NCBI GenBank assembly: GCA_009841615.1 | Contig: VXLL01000020.1 | Location: 1 to 45,228 of the forward strand | Direction: 5' to 3' | From: Gammaproteobacteria bacterium | GTDB taxonomy: Bacteria > Pseudomonadota > Gammaproteobacteria > Pseudomonadales > Azotimanducaceae | DNA length: 45,228 nt | Part shown: positions 26,111-35,310 of the stretch, in pieces | Numbering within the stretch: position 1 is the first letter of the stretch | How the letters are laid out: each line of letters opens with the position of its first letter | Notes under the pieces: generated by a model | The model's input: only the letters and a program-made list of their open reading frames with translations | Database searches by the model: none | What the model was told of the DNA's origin: nothing | Program-made: the position numbers and the translations under genes

Positions 26111-29100
26111 ATGCACGACAGTAGCCATGACTTCAAGCCGGCTCAGATTCCAAGAAGTGGTTTCGAGTACCAGGACCTAGTAGCTGTAGATATATTGATA
26201 CAGTTTCTCAGGGATCCCAACTTGTACGAGTGGGTTGAAGTAGAAGCGGTAAACAAAGATCATCAAGCGATCGATGATGTCGTGGCTTGCAGGAAGGACG
26301 GTAAGATCGAACTTACCCAAGTCAAGTTTACTCCAAATCCGAAGAACCCCAACAACAGTCTAAGCTGGAAGTGGTTAACACAACGTGAGGAGCGAGGAAC
26401 ATCTTTCCTTCAAAAGTGGGCAAAGACAGTTATAGCTCATCAAGAAAACGGTAGGTTGGCTCGGGCTATGTTGAAGACTGACCGTATTCCGGATCTTGAA
26501 TTCAGTCAGTGTTTGAACACGTCGAAGATAGACTATCACCAGTTAACACCTGAAGTACAAAAAACAGTTAACGAGCAGATTGGGTCTGCAGATTTGGCGA
26601 TTACTTTTTTTGAAAGCTTTGAGTTCGATCATTCCAAACCACGACTTGACGAATACGAACAGACTCTTCAATCACAACTCGTGCATGATACAGACAGACA
26701 AGATTGGGCATTCTTTCGGGATCAAGTTCGTCGTTGGGCGATGCGTAAGCAAGCGCCGCCACCAGACGGAAAGATACGTCACGTTAATTTGTTACGAGCG
26801 TTCAAGAGGGAGCGTGGTGCAGTACTCCCTCAAGACTTTACCGTGCCAATTGACTTTGCCGTACCGGATAGAGCATTTCACGAAGCCCTTATAGACTCGA
26901 TCATTGACTCTGACGGGGTTTCGGTGATATGGGGACCACCGGGTCGGGGGAAGAGTACATATCTCAGTCATTGTGTATCGGAGTTGACTGATCGGGACAA
27001 TGTCGTCTGTGTTCGACACCACTACTTTCTCCGCACCGATAATCATGGGGCTGAACGTTTTAGTTTTATTGCGATTGAACGATCCCTCATTCGACAACTA
27101 GAGGAAGCTAGCATTCTCGAGAATCCGTACAAAGGTGGACTATCGCAAGCATTAAGTACAGCTGCGGCTGAAGTGTTCCGGGCAGGCCACAGGCTCATTG
27201 TCATCATAGACGGTCTCGATCACGTGTGGCGGGACCGACAAGATCGCACACAAATGGATCTGCTGTTCAATGAACTGCTCCCCATTCCCGTAGGCGTATC
27301 GCTATTGGTTGGTACCCAGAGAGTTGAAGACTGCCACCTACCTAAGAAGCTGTTAGATAAACTACCGAAATCGAAATGGACAGAATTGCCAGCGATGTCT
27401 ATCGAGGCGATTCAGCAATGGTTGAATTCTCACCTTGCTAACAATACTTTCCAGCTTGCGAAGAACCACGCAGGTAAAACGGATGAGGAGACAATGAACG
27501 AGTTGTCTAGTGCTTTGCACGATGTCTCATCCGGCTTACCTCTGCATCTGGTGTACACCTTAGAGACCTTGCTAACGTCGTCCGAACCCTTGAACGTAGC
27601 TACCATAAAGCGATTACCTGGATGCCCAAACGGAGAGATCAAGAATTACTATGAATCTCTGTGGAACATGCTCAGTGCCGAAGCAAAGCGGGCATTGCAC
27701 TTATTGGCGGGTCTAAAGTTCAGTCCCCCTTCGTTCGGATTGGGAAAAGCATTGACTACGGACGTGATTTGGTGGCAGGTCCTGGAAGAGTTCGGACATA
27801 TGCTAAATTGCCGAAGAGCGAGCGTCATACCCTTCCACAGTAGCTTATTTGCTTTTCTTTGCGAGCGTCCCGAACACAACTGTTCGTTCCACTCATTAGC
27901 TCCTCAAGTACTCAAATGGCTCGAGGAAGCAGCACCCGTTTATTGGCGACGTGCTTGGCTTTGGGTGATGCGTACAGATCTTGGAAACACCATGGACCTG
28001 ATGTCAAAACCATCTCGTGAGTGGTCGATCGACTGGCTCGTGTGTGGATATCCTGTCGATCAGATGGTCTATATATTGAGCGAGGCTGAGAAGTTAGCGC
28101 TTGAGAACTTCGACTTGCCAAGATTGATTCGATTACGCTGCCTGAAATCAAGAGTGGTGCACTCAAGAAATTTCCAGACCAACGAGTGGGATTCGTTCTG
28201 GGAAATCTCGCTTGCCCTATCTGGCGACTGTAATCTGGGTGATGTACTTTGGGACAATCTCCAAAAACTCGAAGTGGAAGAATTGGCCGGTGTTGCTCTT
28301 CATGCTCCGGGCATTCAGTCTGACTCCCGTAGAGTAGTTGTTAACGAATTGAATAGACGGTTTACCACGGCCTCCTACAATGGTAGATCAAGTCTCTGGG
28401 ATGTGTATTCAAGTGCGGTTGTTCGAGTTATAGCGCATGAACCGCCTGAGCATGTGGACAGTATTATTTCTTTTGCGAAAAAGAGGCGTGCAGTAGGGTT
28501 ATTTAACTCATACACTGCAGAATCACTTAGGGCTGGAAATCTTCAAAATGTATTGGCGATGGGTTCTAAAGAAAAATCCCGCCGGTTGGATCGTGATACA
28601 TTTGCGGCACTGTGTTTGGAAGGAATTGGTCCACCGAGTCATCTACGGTTGGTTAGAGAAGACCGCCCGGCATTAAGATGTCTTACTCTACTATCGTCTG
28701 GCGAATGCAGTTGTACGCCAATCGAAACAGATGTATCAAATCTCTGGAGTATCCAGGACGAATTCGAACTCGGACATGCGATTCAACGAGCAGGACACGA
28801 GGTATTTTTCACATCTTTTGTAGCTGGTTTGACGAAGGAGGCTTGCCAAGGTATCGTTAGACTGTGTGAGAATAGCGAGAGTACATGGCTCGGTAAGGCT
28901 ATGCGTGCTGTGGAACGACTCGCCAGACAGATCAGTAAAGGCTGGCATATCCGCGGTCGATGGCCGTCGCTAAAAGACGTGTACTTAGGGATGGACACAG
29001 CAGAACCATCGGGGTCTTCTTTAAGAGAAAGACTAATGCTCAGTGGTCTTAAGCGTGCAATACAAGACATCTCAGTTGATCTATGCCTGTTAGGAACGAG

Positions 29101-30457
29101 CATCATCGGTACTCAGAAAGTCAGTATTACGGACATACACGCTGTCAGACAGTCGCCTTTTTGGTCAGCAGAGGCGTGGTTGGAAGTGTTCTACGAGAGA
29201 ATGGTGCCAATACATTCACCAGAAGCTGCTGCAGCTGTCTTGGATTCAATGTCAAAGGAATCCGAGACACGCATAATGGAATTTAGTGACAGAGCAACAC
29301 TCTTGATAAAAACCGCGCGTTTTGCACTCGATCATCGTCTACATCAACGCAGTCTGCTTGAGTTACGAAAAGCGGCTGATTGTTTGTTAGGTTACGGATC
29401 CCATAAAGATTTGTTCGTATTGGAGGTTCTCAATTCGGTTCGACTGTTCGCCGAAAAAGGAGACCGAGAGGCATGTGATACTATTCTTGCATTGGCAAAA
29501 GAAGTAGAACGCATCGAAGACTACACTGATGGCGACGAAACCGGGTATGCACGATCTGAGTTGTATCAAGATATAGCAAAATTTTTTCCCGAAAAGATAC
29601 CGGCACTCTATGCAGAGCTCATAAGTAACCAGAACTGGTACTATGCCGAGGAATTGATGAAGGCATGGACGAATCAAATTCAGGACGGGGACGAAATAGG
29701 TCGGACGCTGTTGACCACTCTCATTTCGCCAGACGAGTTTTATTCCGCGTCGAAAGCTTTGAGCAAAATGACTGACGGAGCGTACGAGCAACAAACTCTG
29801 GGTCGCCTATCCGGTAGAGACAATCCAATACAAAGTGAAAAACAGAATGATCTAAACTACAGTGAAGAAACACCGAACCAGACTGTAGATGTGACTGAAT
29901 TTGAGCCCCATCGCCTTTTTGAATTGGTTCAGTTAGCGCAGCGAGACTATTCGATACCAACTTCAGACACTGTGTCACAATGGCTCGAGTATTGGGATTC
30001 TCAAGGCAAATACGACGACGTACTTCACGAACTCGAAAAATTGTTGAACACGACAAGAGTTCGGATGGATTTCGCCAAAGCACTTGATACAGCATTCCAG
30101 ATTTCGAGAAACAAACAGGGACGATCCAACGCTTACCCATGGTTGATCAGGTCTATGAAAGTAAACATAGGATGGAACAAATGGTGGTCGAGCGAAGAAG
30201 AGTTCAAAAAACGAGTGAAAGCGATTGAAAAGGACTACCCGGATAAGTGGCGAGATTTCATTGTAAAAACTAGTCGAGTAGAGCCCGTTGGTGATATCGA
30301 AAACAACGGTATCACAGTTGGTTTATCCAGACTGGTTTACTTTCTGAATGCAGTGGGTGAACACGTTCTAGCCAAACAATGTGCGATGGAGTTGGTTGAG
30401 GTCTTTCGAAACGAAGTGTGTCAGCAACCACTTGTGGAACCAAATTGGGTCCAGTAG
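26111..30457 (+). CDS. Avs-like STAND NTPase with N-terminal nuclease (main part)
   Basis: A 1448-residue protein. The N-terminus is a Cap4/DUF4297-type nuclease-like domain: SGFEYQDLVAVDILIQFL, then an Asp-Asp pair and KIELTQVKF, the D/E-x-Q-x-K core, about residues 16-78. A STAND NTPase follows, with Walker A WGPPGRGKST near 275 and Walker B RLIVIIDGLDHVW near 362. A winged-helix region and a long helical repeat array of about 900 residues make up the rest. In Avs (AVAST) proteins that array recognises a phage protein such as terminase or portal, and the nuclease then degrades DNA. The frame ends at TAG (30457), exactly where the overlapping next frame continues the helical array, so the gene appears frameshifted. 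Confidence 0.85.
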   Translation: MHDSSHDFKPAQIPRSGFEYQDLVAVDILIQFLRDPNLYEWVEVEAVNKDHQAIDDVVACRKDGKIELTQVKFTPNPKNPNNSLSWKWLTQREERGTSFLQKWAKTVIAHQENGRLARAMLKTDRIPDLEFSQCLNTSKIDYHQLTPEVQKTVNEQIGSADLAITFFESFEFDHSKPRLDEYEQTLQSQLVHDTDRQDWAFFRDQVRRWAMRKQAPPPDGKIRHVNLLRAFKRERGAVLPQDFTVPIDFAVPDRAFHEALIDSIIDSDGVSVIWGPPGRGKSTYLSHCVSELTDRDNVVCVRHHYFLRTDNHGAERFSFIAIERSLIRQLEEASILENPYKGGLSQALSTAAAEVFRAGHRLIVIIDGLDHVWRDRQDRTQMDLLFNELLPIPVGVSLLVGTQRVEDCHLPKKLLDKLPKSKWTELPAMSIEAIQQWLNSHLANNTFQLAKNHAGKTDEETMNELSSALHDVSSGLPLHLVYTLETLLTSSEPLNVATIKRLPGCPNGEIKNYYESLWNMLSAEAKRALHLLAGLKFSPPSFGLGKALTTDVIWWQVLEEFGHMLNCRRASVIPFHSSLFAFLCERPEHNCSFHSLAPQVLKWLEEAAPVYWRRAWLWVMRTDLGNTMDLMSKPSREWSIDWLVCGYPVDQMVYILSEAEKLALENFDLPRLIRLRCLKSRVVHSRNFQTNEWDSFWEISLALSGDCNLGDVLWDNLQKLEVEELAGVALHAPGIQSDSRRVVVNELNRRFTTASYNGRSSLWDVYSSAVVRVIAHEPPEHVDSIISFAKKRRAVGLFNSYTAESLRAGNLQNVLAMGSKEKSRRLDRDTFAALCLEGIGPPSHLRLVREDRPALRCLTLLSSGECSCTPIETDVSNLWSIQDEFELGHAIQRAGHEVFFTSFVAGLTKEACQGIVRLCENSESTWLGKAMRAVERLARQISKGWHIRGRWPSLKDVYLGMDTAEPSGSSLRERLMLSGLKRAIQDISVDLCLLGTSIIGTQKVSITDIHAVRQSPFWSAEAWLEVFYERMVPIHSPEAAAAVLDSMSKESETRIMEFSDRATLLIKTARFALDHRLHQRSLLELRKAADCLLGYGSHKDLFVLEVLNSVRLFAEKGDREACDTILALAKEVERIEDYTDGDETGYARSELYQDIAKFFPEKIPALYAELISNQNWYYAEELMKAWTNQIQDGDEIGRTLLTTLISPDEFYSASKALSKMTDGAYEQQTLGRLSGRDNPIQSEKQNDLNYSEETPNQTVDVTEFEPHRLFELVQLAQRDYSIPTSDTVSQWLEYWDSQGKYDDVLHELEKLLNTTRVRMDFAKALDTAFQISRNKQGRSNAYPWLIRSMKVNIGWNKWWSSEEEFKKRVKAIEKDYPDKWRDFIVKTSRVEPVGDIENNGITVGLSRLVYFLNAVGEHVLAKQCAMELVEVFRNEVCQQPLVEPNWVQ

Positions 30458-31890
30458 ACATTTCCTCTGCTGGTTTGTTACTTGCACGTCTGTGCTGGCC
30501 CGTTCCACGAGTTCGATGGGAAGCTGCTAGAGCTTTAGCTGGACTTATTCGGCGCGGACACACTGAAGTTTACGATTTGCTGGTTTCTTGGACCAGCAAA
30601 CGCACACTTGAATCTGAATGTTTGCTGGGTCTTAGCGTGATATTTGCTTTTGAATTGGAGGACTGCTGCTCTGGAATAACAACTAGGCAATCAGTATCAA
30701 AACCTAGTCTCACGTCAGATTGGATGCTCAATGTGATCTATCCATCGCAACGGAAATTTGAGCTATTTCGGTACACGGTTTCACCACGGACTCGTGCCGG
30801 CCTAGCTACGGAGATATTCGAGCTTTTCACACAGATTAATACTAGCGCGGTCCCCCCAATTTTTCTGCACAACTTAGAGGTGCTCGAACACGAACACGAT
30901 TTTGCGTTTGTTGATCGATGGAAGCATGACTGGTCTTGGATGTGTAGAACGCATGGGGAAGTCCCCCCGAAAGCATCTTATTTCATAAGGGATAATAATA
31001 TGAAGTGTAACAATCTACATATGCCCCAAGGGGAAAAACTAGCTTCAGCGTACCTTCGCACACTCGCTTACGCACTTCACATTGGCAAGCTATTGGAAGA
31101 CGAGGCGCAATACTATGCGCTACTTACAGTACCGTTAAGTCGTGGCTTGGCGAGTATGGAACCGGTAAGCCGACCGTCGTGGAGCCAGAACCTCCTAGAA
31201 AGATGGCGGACATGTGGAAGAAAACTGATTGCTGATCTTTGGTCGCAGGCAAAACAAGGTTTACAAGCTAACGAGATTCCTGCCAACATATACCTCGTTG
31301 AGGTTGACGACAAAGACTTTATTGAGATCGATATCGAAATCGTTCTTGGAAATGATGAAGTTTACTCACGTGAACCCATTGCGAGTGCTCCAGATTACAA
31401 CTGGGTCCGCACGGGTACGGGAAGTGAGTGGGGAGATATTCGTCTCAGCAACGGCTCCGTCAGATTTCTAAAAGAACCAATGACCTTGACGTGTTTTGTC
31501 GTTCCGCGCTATTTCGGGCGGATTGACACCTATCTTGCAGTAAGAGTGAAATTAGCTTGTTTCGCATTAGGTATGAGTCGTGGTAGAGTGCGTTGTACAA
31601 CAAGTGATGTCGAATTGCGCGTTGGATCCGAAGTCATTTCGCGCTGGAATCATTGGTATGGAGATTGGGAGCCATCTATGTTATCCGCGCTTGATACTAA
31701 CGTCTCTGGCATGGCCAGCGTTAAACGAATGTGGTTAAAGAAGTACATCGAACGGCGAGGTACGTCGGTAGCTCTACTCGCGCGGGTCCGTAACGGTACT
31801 CGAGAACAAATTTACAAAGATCACGAAGTCGATGAAAGTGAGTTTTGGATTACGTTTCAAGATCGAAAAAATTTCGTGCTGTCCGAATGA
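30418..31890 (+). CDS. C-terminal part of the Avs-like protein in a shifted frame
   Basis: A 490-codon frame opening with GTG inside the end of the preceding gene. It becomes convincing from PVDISSAGLLLARLCWPV onward, immediately after the upstream stop. HEAT-like residues follow (RVRWEAARALAGLIRRG), and the rest looks like the C-terminal sensor of Avs proteins. The joint lies in the run TTGGGTCC near 30443-30450. One extra G would join the frames as EPNWGPVDISS, giving a protein of about 1927 residues, a usual Avs length. There is no ribosome site at the GTG. A separate subunit is possible but less likely than one gene with a frameshift or sequence error. Confidence 0.7.
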   Translation: MSATTCGTKLGPVDISSAGLLLARLCWPVPRVRWEAARALAGLIRRGHTEVYDLLVSWTSKRTLESECLLGLSVIFAFELEDCCSGITTRQSVSKPSLTSDWMLNVIYPSQRKFELFRYTVSPRTRAGLATEIFELFTQINTSAVPPIFLHNLEVLEHEHDFAFVDRWKHDWSWMCRTHGEVPPKASYFIRDNNMKCNNLHMPQGEKLASAYLRTLAYALHIGKLLEDEAQYYALLTVPLSRGLASMEPVSRPSWSQNLLERWRTCGRKLIADLWSQAKQGLQANEIPANIYLVEVDDKDFIEIDIEIVLGNDEVYSREPIASAPDYNWVRTGTGSEWGDIRLSNGSVRFLKEPMTLTCFVVPRYFGRIDTYLAVRVKLACFALGMSRGRVRCTTSDVELRVGSEVISRWNHWYGDWEPSMLSALDTNVSGMASVKRMWLKKYIERRGTSVALLARVRNGTREQIYKDHEVDESEFWITFQDRKNFVLSE

Positions 31891-31989
31891 GAGAAACTTG
31901 TAACACGTGAGTATTACAGCGATCTTGGATTTCCCATACGTTTCAACTTAGGCGAGACGTGTCGCACAGACAGGATGGTACTTAGACCA

Positions 31990-32100
31990 ATGGAAAAGGA
32001 ATTTATCGAGGAAGCAGACCAATCGCTCAAAAAGCGACAATGGGCTGAATTGAGCTTAAACCGAAATAAGTTCGAAAATATTCTCGATCAAGTTTCCGTA
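31990..32100 (+). pseudogene. Possible 5' fragment of a lost gene
   Basis: From ATG at 31990 the frame reads MEKEFIEEADQSLKKRQWAE and continues to about LDQVS with convincing helical protein character. It then turns low quality where it overlaps the opposite-strand 60-residue gene, stopping at 32172. This looks like a gene start truncated by rearrangement. No ribosome site is clear. Confidence 0.3.
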
Positions 32101-32270
32101 CTATCTTCCATTAGTTTAACGTATTCGGCGTTATCACGAGGTACAACTAAAACCTTCTCTTCACCCCGATAGAATACGTAAGACTCGTTTGAATTTTTTG
32201 GCCAATGTACGCTATCTGCTTCAGTATTCACTTTAAATCCCGCTTTCAAGTAAATCCTATAATTTTTCAT
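32088..32270 (-). CDS. Small protein of 60 residues, unknown function
   Basis: The ATG-started frame encodes a compact, beta-rich protein. It opens MKNYRIYLKAGFKVNTEADS and includes YVFYRGEEKVLVVPRDNAEYV. The alternating pattern and the absence of low-complexity sequence support real coding. It resembles small uncharacterised proteins found near mobile DNA, but I cannot name the family. It lies alone on the minus strand downstream of the 143-residue gene, separated by about 600 bases. Confidence 0.5.
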   Translation of the reverse strand: MKNYRIYLKAGFKVNTEADSVHWPKNSNESYVFYRGEEKVLVVPRDNAEYVKLMEDSTET

Positions 32271-32456
32271 GCAAGTAATTGTTCTTCCTAAGTTTAAAAA
32301 ATTTGAGGTGGCAATAGGTAGTCCGTCATTTCGGTAAACTGCTCACCCACATTTCTCAATGGCTCGGTTGCTGTTGCTAACCCGAGTTAGTTCCAACTCG
32401 CTCAGAGACTTGTACTTTGTCTATAGTGGTTTGGAAAGGATAGAGCCCAAACGTAT

Positions 32457-32507
32457 GACCTCTAGTTTACGTTGCTCTTAGCGTCAGCATCACTGACGGC
32501 AGAGGTC
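32457..32507. repeat. Nested inverted repeat (possible structured RNA)
   Basis: GACCTCT at 32457-32463 pairs with AGAGGTC at 32501-32507. Inside, CGTCAG (32482-32487) pairs with CTGACG (32493-32498) around a five-base loop. The result is an outer and an inner stem with an asymmetric internal loop. Confidence 0.45.
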
Positions 32508-32547
32508 TACCAAAAAACCTGGACATAATTGTCCCATTTTTCCCTAC

Positions 32548-32567
32548 ATACTCCGATATCGGAGTAT
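32548..32567. promoter_or_regulatory. Perfect 20-base palindrome
   Basis: ATACTCCGATATCGGAGTAT is fully self-complementary with no spacer. This is typical of an operator for a dimeric regulator or a recombination/modification site. No adjacent regulator or recombinase gene is visible. Confidence 0.5.
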
Positions 32568-32873
32568 TACCGCTCATATTATAACTAACAAATCATCCAG
32601 AGCCTACGTTGAGATTAGTTACTTGTTCACCAATCTTGATCTGTTGGTTGAAATTCCAGATATTTGATCTCAAGTGTTTCGCACTGGGTTTGATAGTAGG
32701 GACAACGAAGCGAAGTTAACGCCATAAAACAAACACCACCGTAAATTTCAGACGTGTTTCCTGTCGATCACAACACACAACGGTTAGGTGTTTGGACTAG
32801 GCAACTCCATGTTGTAAGCTTAGTTAGACGTAATATGGGAATCTGTTCACATTGGAATCCCGTCTCAAAAGTG

Positions 32874-33305
32874 CTACTTGCTACGAATACTCCGGGTCGA
32901 ATTAGTGGAACGCAATCGACAGTGTTGTTTAATCTGTCGCTCGATTTCATTGATCACTGATTTTAGATGAGTCGAACACACACTGTTTCGAATCCGGTCC
33001 ACGCATTCGCTGTTGTTGCGCAACCACGCATGAGATAAGGAGTGGTCCACCCCGAGATTTATAGGTGGATAGCTACTAATTATGATACCGGGGACTCTAG
33101 ATGTAACAAACTCTCGAGCCATTGGCCAGCGTTCAAAATACATACTACAGGCGAGAGAAATCTCTTCAATTTTCTCTTCTCGAGCAAATTTTGAGATCAC
33201 ATCAAGTAGTGATCCAGACAATTCACACCATCGCTGCTCGCCTCTTTGGGTGATTGCCTGAAGAATGCTCTTCAAATCGGTATCTAACACTCGTATAGTC
33301 ATCAT
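32874..33305 (-). CDS. Hypothetical protein of 143 residues
   Basis: The frame begins with tandem ATG codons (MMTIRVLDTDLKSILQAI). It is mixed alpha/beta with a helical N-terminal half and a basic, Ser/Arg-rich C-terminus. Five Cys residues are scattered without a metal motif. No family is recognised. It lies 180 bases downstream of the AAA-DUF4435 gene on the same strand and could be cotranscribed. Composition supports coding. Function unknown. Confidence 0.55.
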   Translation of the reverse strand: MMTIRVLDTDLKSILQAITQRGEQRWCELSGSLLDVISKFAREEKIEEISLACSMYFERWPMAREFVTSRVPGIIISSYPPINLGVDHSLSHAWLRNNSECVDRIRNSVCSTHLKSVINEIERQIKQHCRLRSTNSTRSIRSK

Positions 33306-33484
33306 TGTGGTGTTTGATTATTTGGTTCTATATACATTCGATTATACCTCGACATCGAATGCGTCGAATTTGAACTTTCGACATGATTGGGCTTTCTATT
33401 AGCACTTAATGCAGTTACCCGCATCGGCGATCGCTGAAACTTGAGAGACTCTTGCCATTTCTCTTGAACGATTGATGAGTTTCT

Positions 33485-35158
33485 TTAGTCAGTGGTCTTT
33501 CGTATGGGAATTTTTGGGAGAACGCTACGGATTGTGTCCGTGAGTTGTGGTTGTGAATTGTTTGTTAAGACTCGTTCAAGCCAATCCCGAAAGGACTTAA
33601 CATTGTCTTTTCTCAAAATTCGTGCCGCGCAGGCGAAGAGACTTTTGTCTTCGTAATGTGCGAGAAAACCCACTACATTATTTTCGGCGAGTGCGGATCG
33701 TATTTCTGCGCGAATTTGTTGGGAGTACTGATCAATTGCCAGAGCACTAGTCTCTTTGCAGTAGAGTGATCTAAGTTCGTCGATGGACTTCGCTTTCTCT
33801 AAGCCGAGCCGTCTGAGATGCCGGTTGATATGTCGCCTCGCTATCCTAAGTACAACGAGTTCAATGTTTTCTTCGGAACACCCTTTTCGCATTTCCCGAT
33901 GGAGCGACTCAATGAGAGAGGTCCTTTCTTCACCTTCGAATCCTTCTATTCTCGCGATAACATCTGCTACTTCCGGTAGTAGAAATACATTCTCCACCTC
34001 GGCTACAGGTAAAACATATACATCGCGAGTCTTCAAATTTTCTATCTCTTCATTCGTTCTACTATCGCGATCGACCAGCCCTTGACACGACACTCGAGTG
34101 AATTCAGCATTGGCACCCATTGAAGCAACCGCGTGAATGACCGCGGTAGAAGATTCTAGTGGCACGATGAGGTGGTCTGGATACACGGCCCTGTAAATAA
34201 ACCGATCCAAGCTCGTAGAGTTATTACCTTCGACAAATAGAATTGGTTTTCGACTGCCAAGCACGCGAGTCGTGAAGTCCTCGCTGAAACCACAGTCTTT
34301 AGGTACGGGCTCCAAGATCCAAGTGGGCGCGGGGTCGTACTCAAAAATACAAAATTTCTGGCCGGGGCGACTTGCGGCGAAATCAAGACAGTGTGTGATA
34401 AACACAAAAACGCAATCCGGTCGAGATGCCGCCAACTCGTCCCAAAGGGAAACTATCGCCGCCGGATGAATGTGAAGTTCAGGCTCATCAATGATCAGCA
34501 CAGAATTTTCCTGTGCGACCAGCGTCTGACCTATAAGGTAAAAGATAGCCCGTTCTCCGTCACTCAGTTCGGATGCTTCGTACTCTTTATCATTGGTAGA
34601 TTTCTTGACAGCGATGTCATCACCACTGATGATCAATTCTCGGTCAGGCAAGAGTTGACTCCACATTGCGGATAATTTCTCGAACTTGGTCGCTTTTGCG
34701 GCTCCAGACCCGCTCATTCGAAGCTGTTGATGACTGTCAAGCGCTGTGTTGGCTTGCTCGGCAAACAAAACTTGGAGTAGATAGTTGAAATCGTTGAGAA
34801 GCAGTACGGCTTGTTGATCGTTCCATCGTGAACCGCTGCGGTAGCGAACTCGGTTGCTATCGTTGAGACGGACAGTAGTTCCAGTTCGAAGATTCGCGAG
34901 TGCTTCTTGTTCGGAAATCTTTGGTACGCGGGGATTCAATGACAACGCACGATGAGCCGAAATGCGATGTGCGTTCAGGCTCAGTTCTTCTTCGAGATAC
35001 ACCGCAAGGCGAGTCTTGCCACAACCATTCGCACCACAAAACGTCACCGTTGAACCTGCTTCAATTGGGATTTCGTAATTGCCATCCGGTTTAGGTACTA
35101 AGAGGTCGTTGGGGAGTTGCTGGTCCGTCATGAGAATCAGATCGTTGTTGAATCCCAT
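33485..35158 (-). CDS. AAA ATPase fused to a DUF4435 TOPRIM-like domain (PARIS-like)
   Basis: A 557-residue protein. An ABC/SMC-like AAA ATPase has Walker A GANGCGKT near residue 42, signature LSDGERAIFYLIGQ near 197, Walker B SVLIIDEPELHIHPA near 220 and a VFITHCLDFA switch near 250. Next comes DUF4435: ILFVEGNNSTSLDRFIYRA (Glu near 309), GLVDRDSRT (Asp-x-Asp near 363) and VAEVENVFLLPEV, the acidic set of a TOPRIM nuclease. In PARIS the ATPase (AriA) and DUF4435 nuclease (AriB) act together in abortive infection, and merged forms are known. This may be one, or a related AAA-DUF4435 protein. The first ATG is used; no strong ribosome site is seen. Confidence 0.82.
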   Translation of the reverse strand: MGFNNDLILMTDQQLPNDLLVPKPDGNYEIPIEAGSTVTFCGANGCGKTRLAVYLEEELSLNAHRISAHRALSLNPRVPKISEQEALANLRTGTTVRLNDSNRVRYRSGSRWNDQQAVLLLNDFNYLLQVLFAEQANTALDSHQQLRMSGSGAAKATKFEKLSAMWSQLLPDRELIISGDDIAVKKSTNDKEYEASELSDGERAIFYLIGQTLVAQENSVLIIDEPELHIHPAAIVSLWDELAASRPDCVFVFITHCLDFAASRPGQKFCIFEYDPAPTWILEPVPKDCGFSEDFTTRVLGSRKPILFVEGNNSTSLDRFIYRAVYPDHLIVPLESSTAVIHAVASMGANAEFTRVSCQGLVDRDSRTNEEIENLKTRDVYVLPVAEVENVFLLPEVADVIARIEGFEGEERTSLIESLHREMRKGCSEENIELVVLRIARRHINRHLRRLGLEKAKSIDELRSLYCKETSALAIDQYSQQIRAEIRSALAENNVVGFLAHYEDKSLFACAARILRKDNVKSFRDWLERVLTNNSQPQLTDTIRSVLPKIPIRKTTD

Positions 35159-35310
35159 AACATATAAGACCGCTTACACTTTATTCAAGGCTGAACAAAA
35201 TTTCTTCGAGCAAGATAGAAATTTAGACTGAAGTTGCCGCAGCAACGGCGTTAATAAAGTTTTTGAACTGACATTAACTATCGATGTTCAGGTGTGATTG
35301 AGGTTAAAGT

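Larger units (their letters stand above)
32271..32873. other. Structured intergenic region without a recognised gene
   Basis: About 600 bases without a protein-like frame. It contains a nested inverted repeat at 32457-32507 and a perfect 20-base palindrome at 32548-32567, described separately. The region could hold a small RNA, operators or scars of excision. Confidence 0.45.

Noticed and set aside
32457..32507. Nested inverted repeat considered as an integron attC site
   Set aside because: The RYYYAAC/GTTRRRY core sites are missing and no integrase gene is present.
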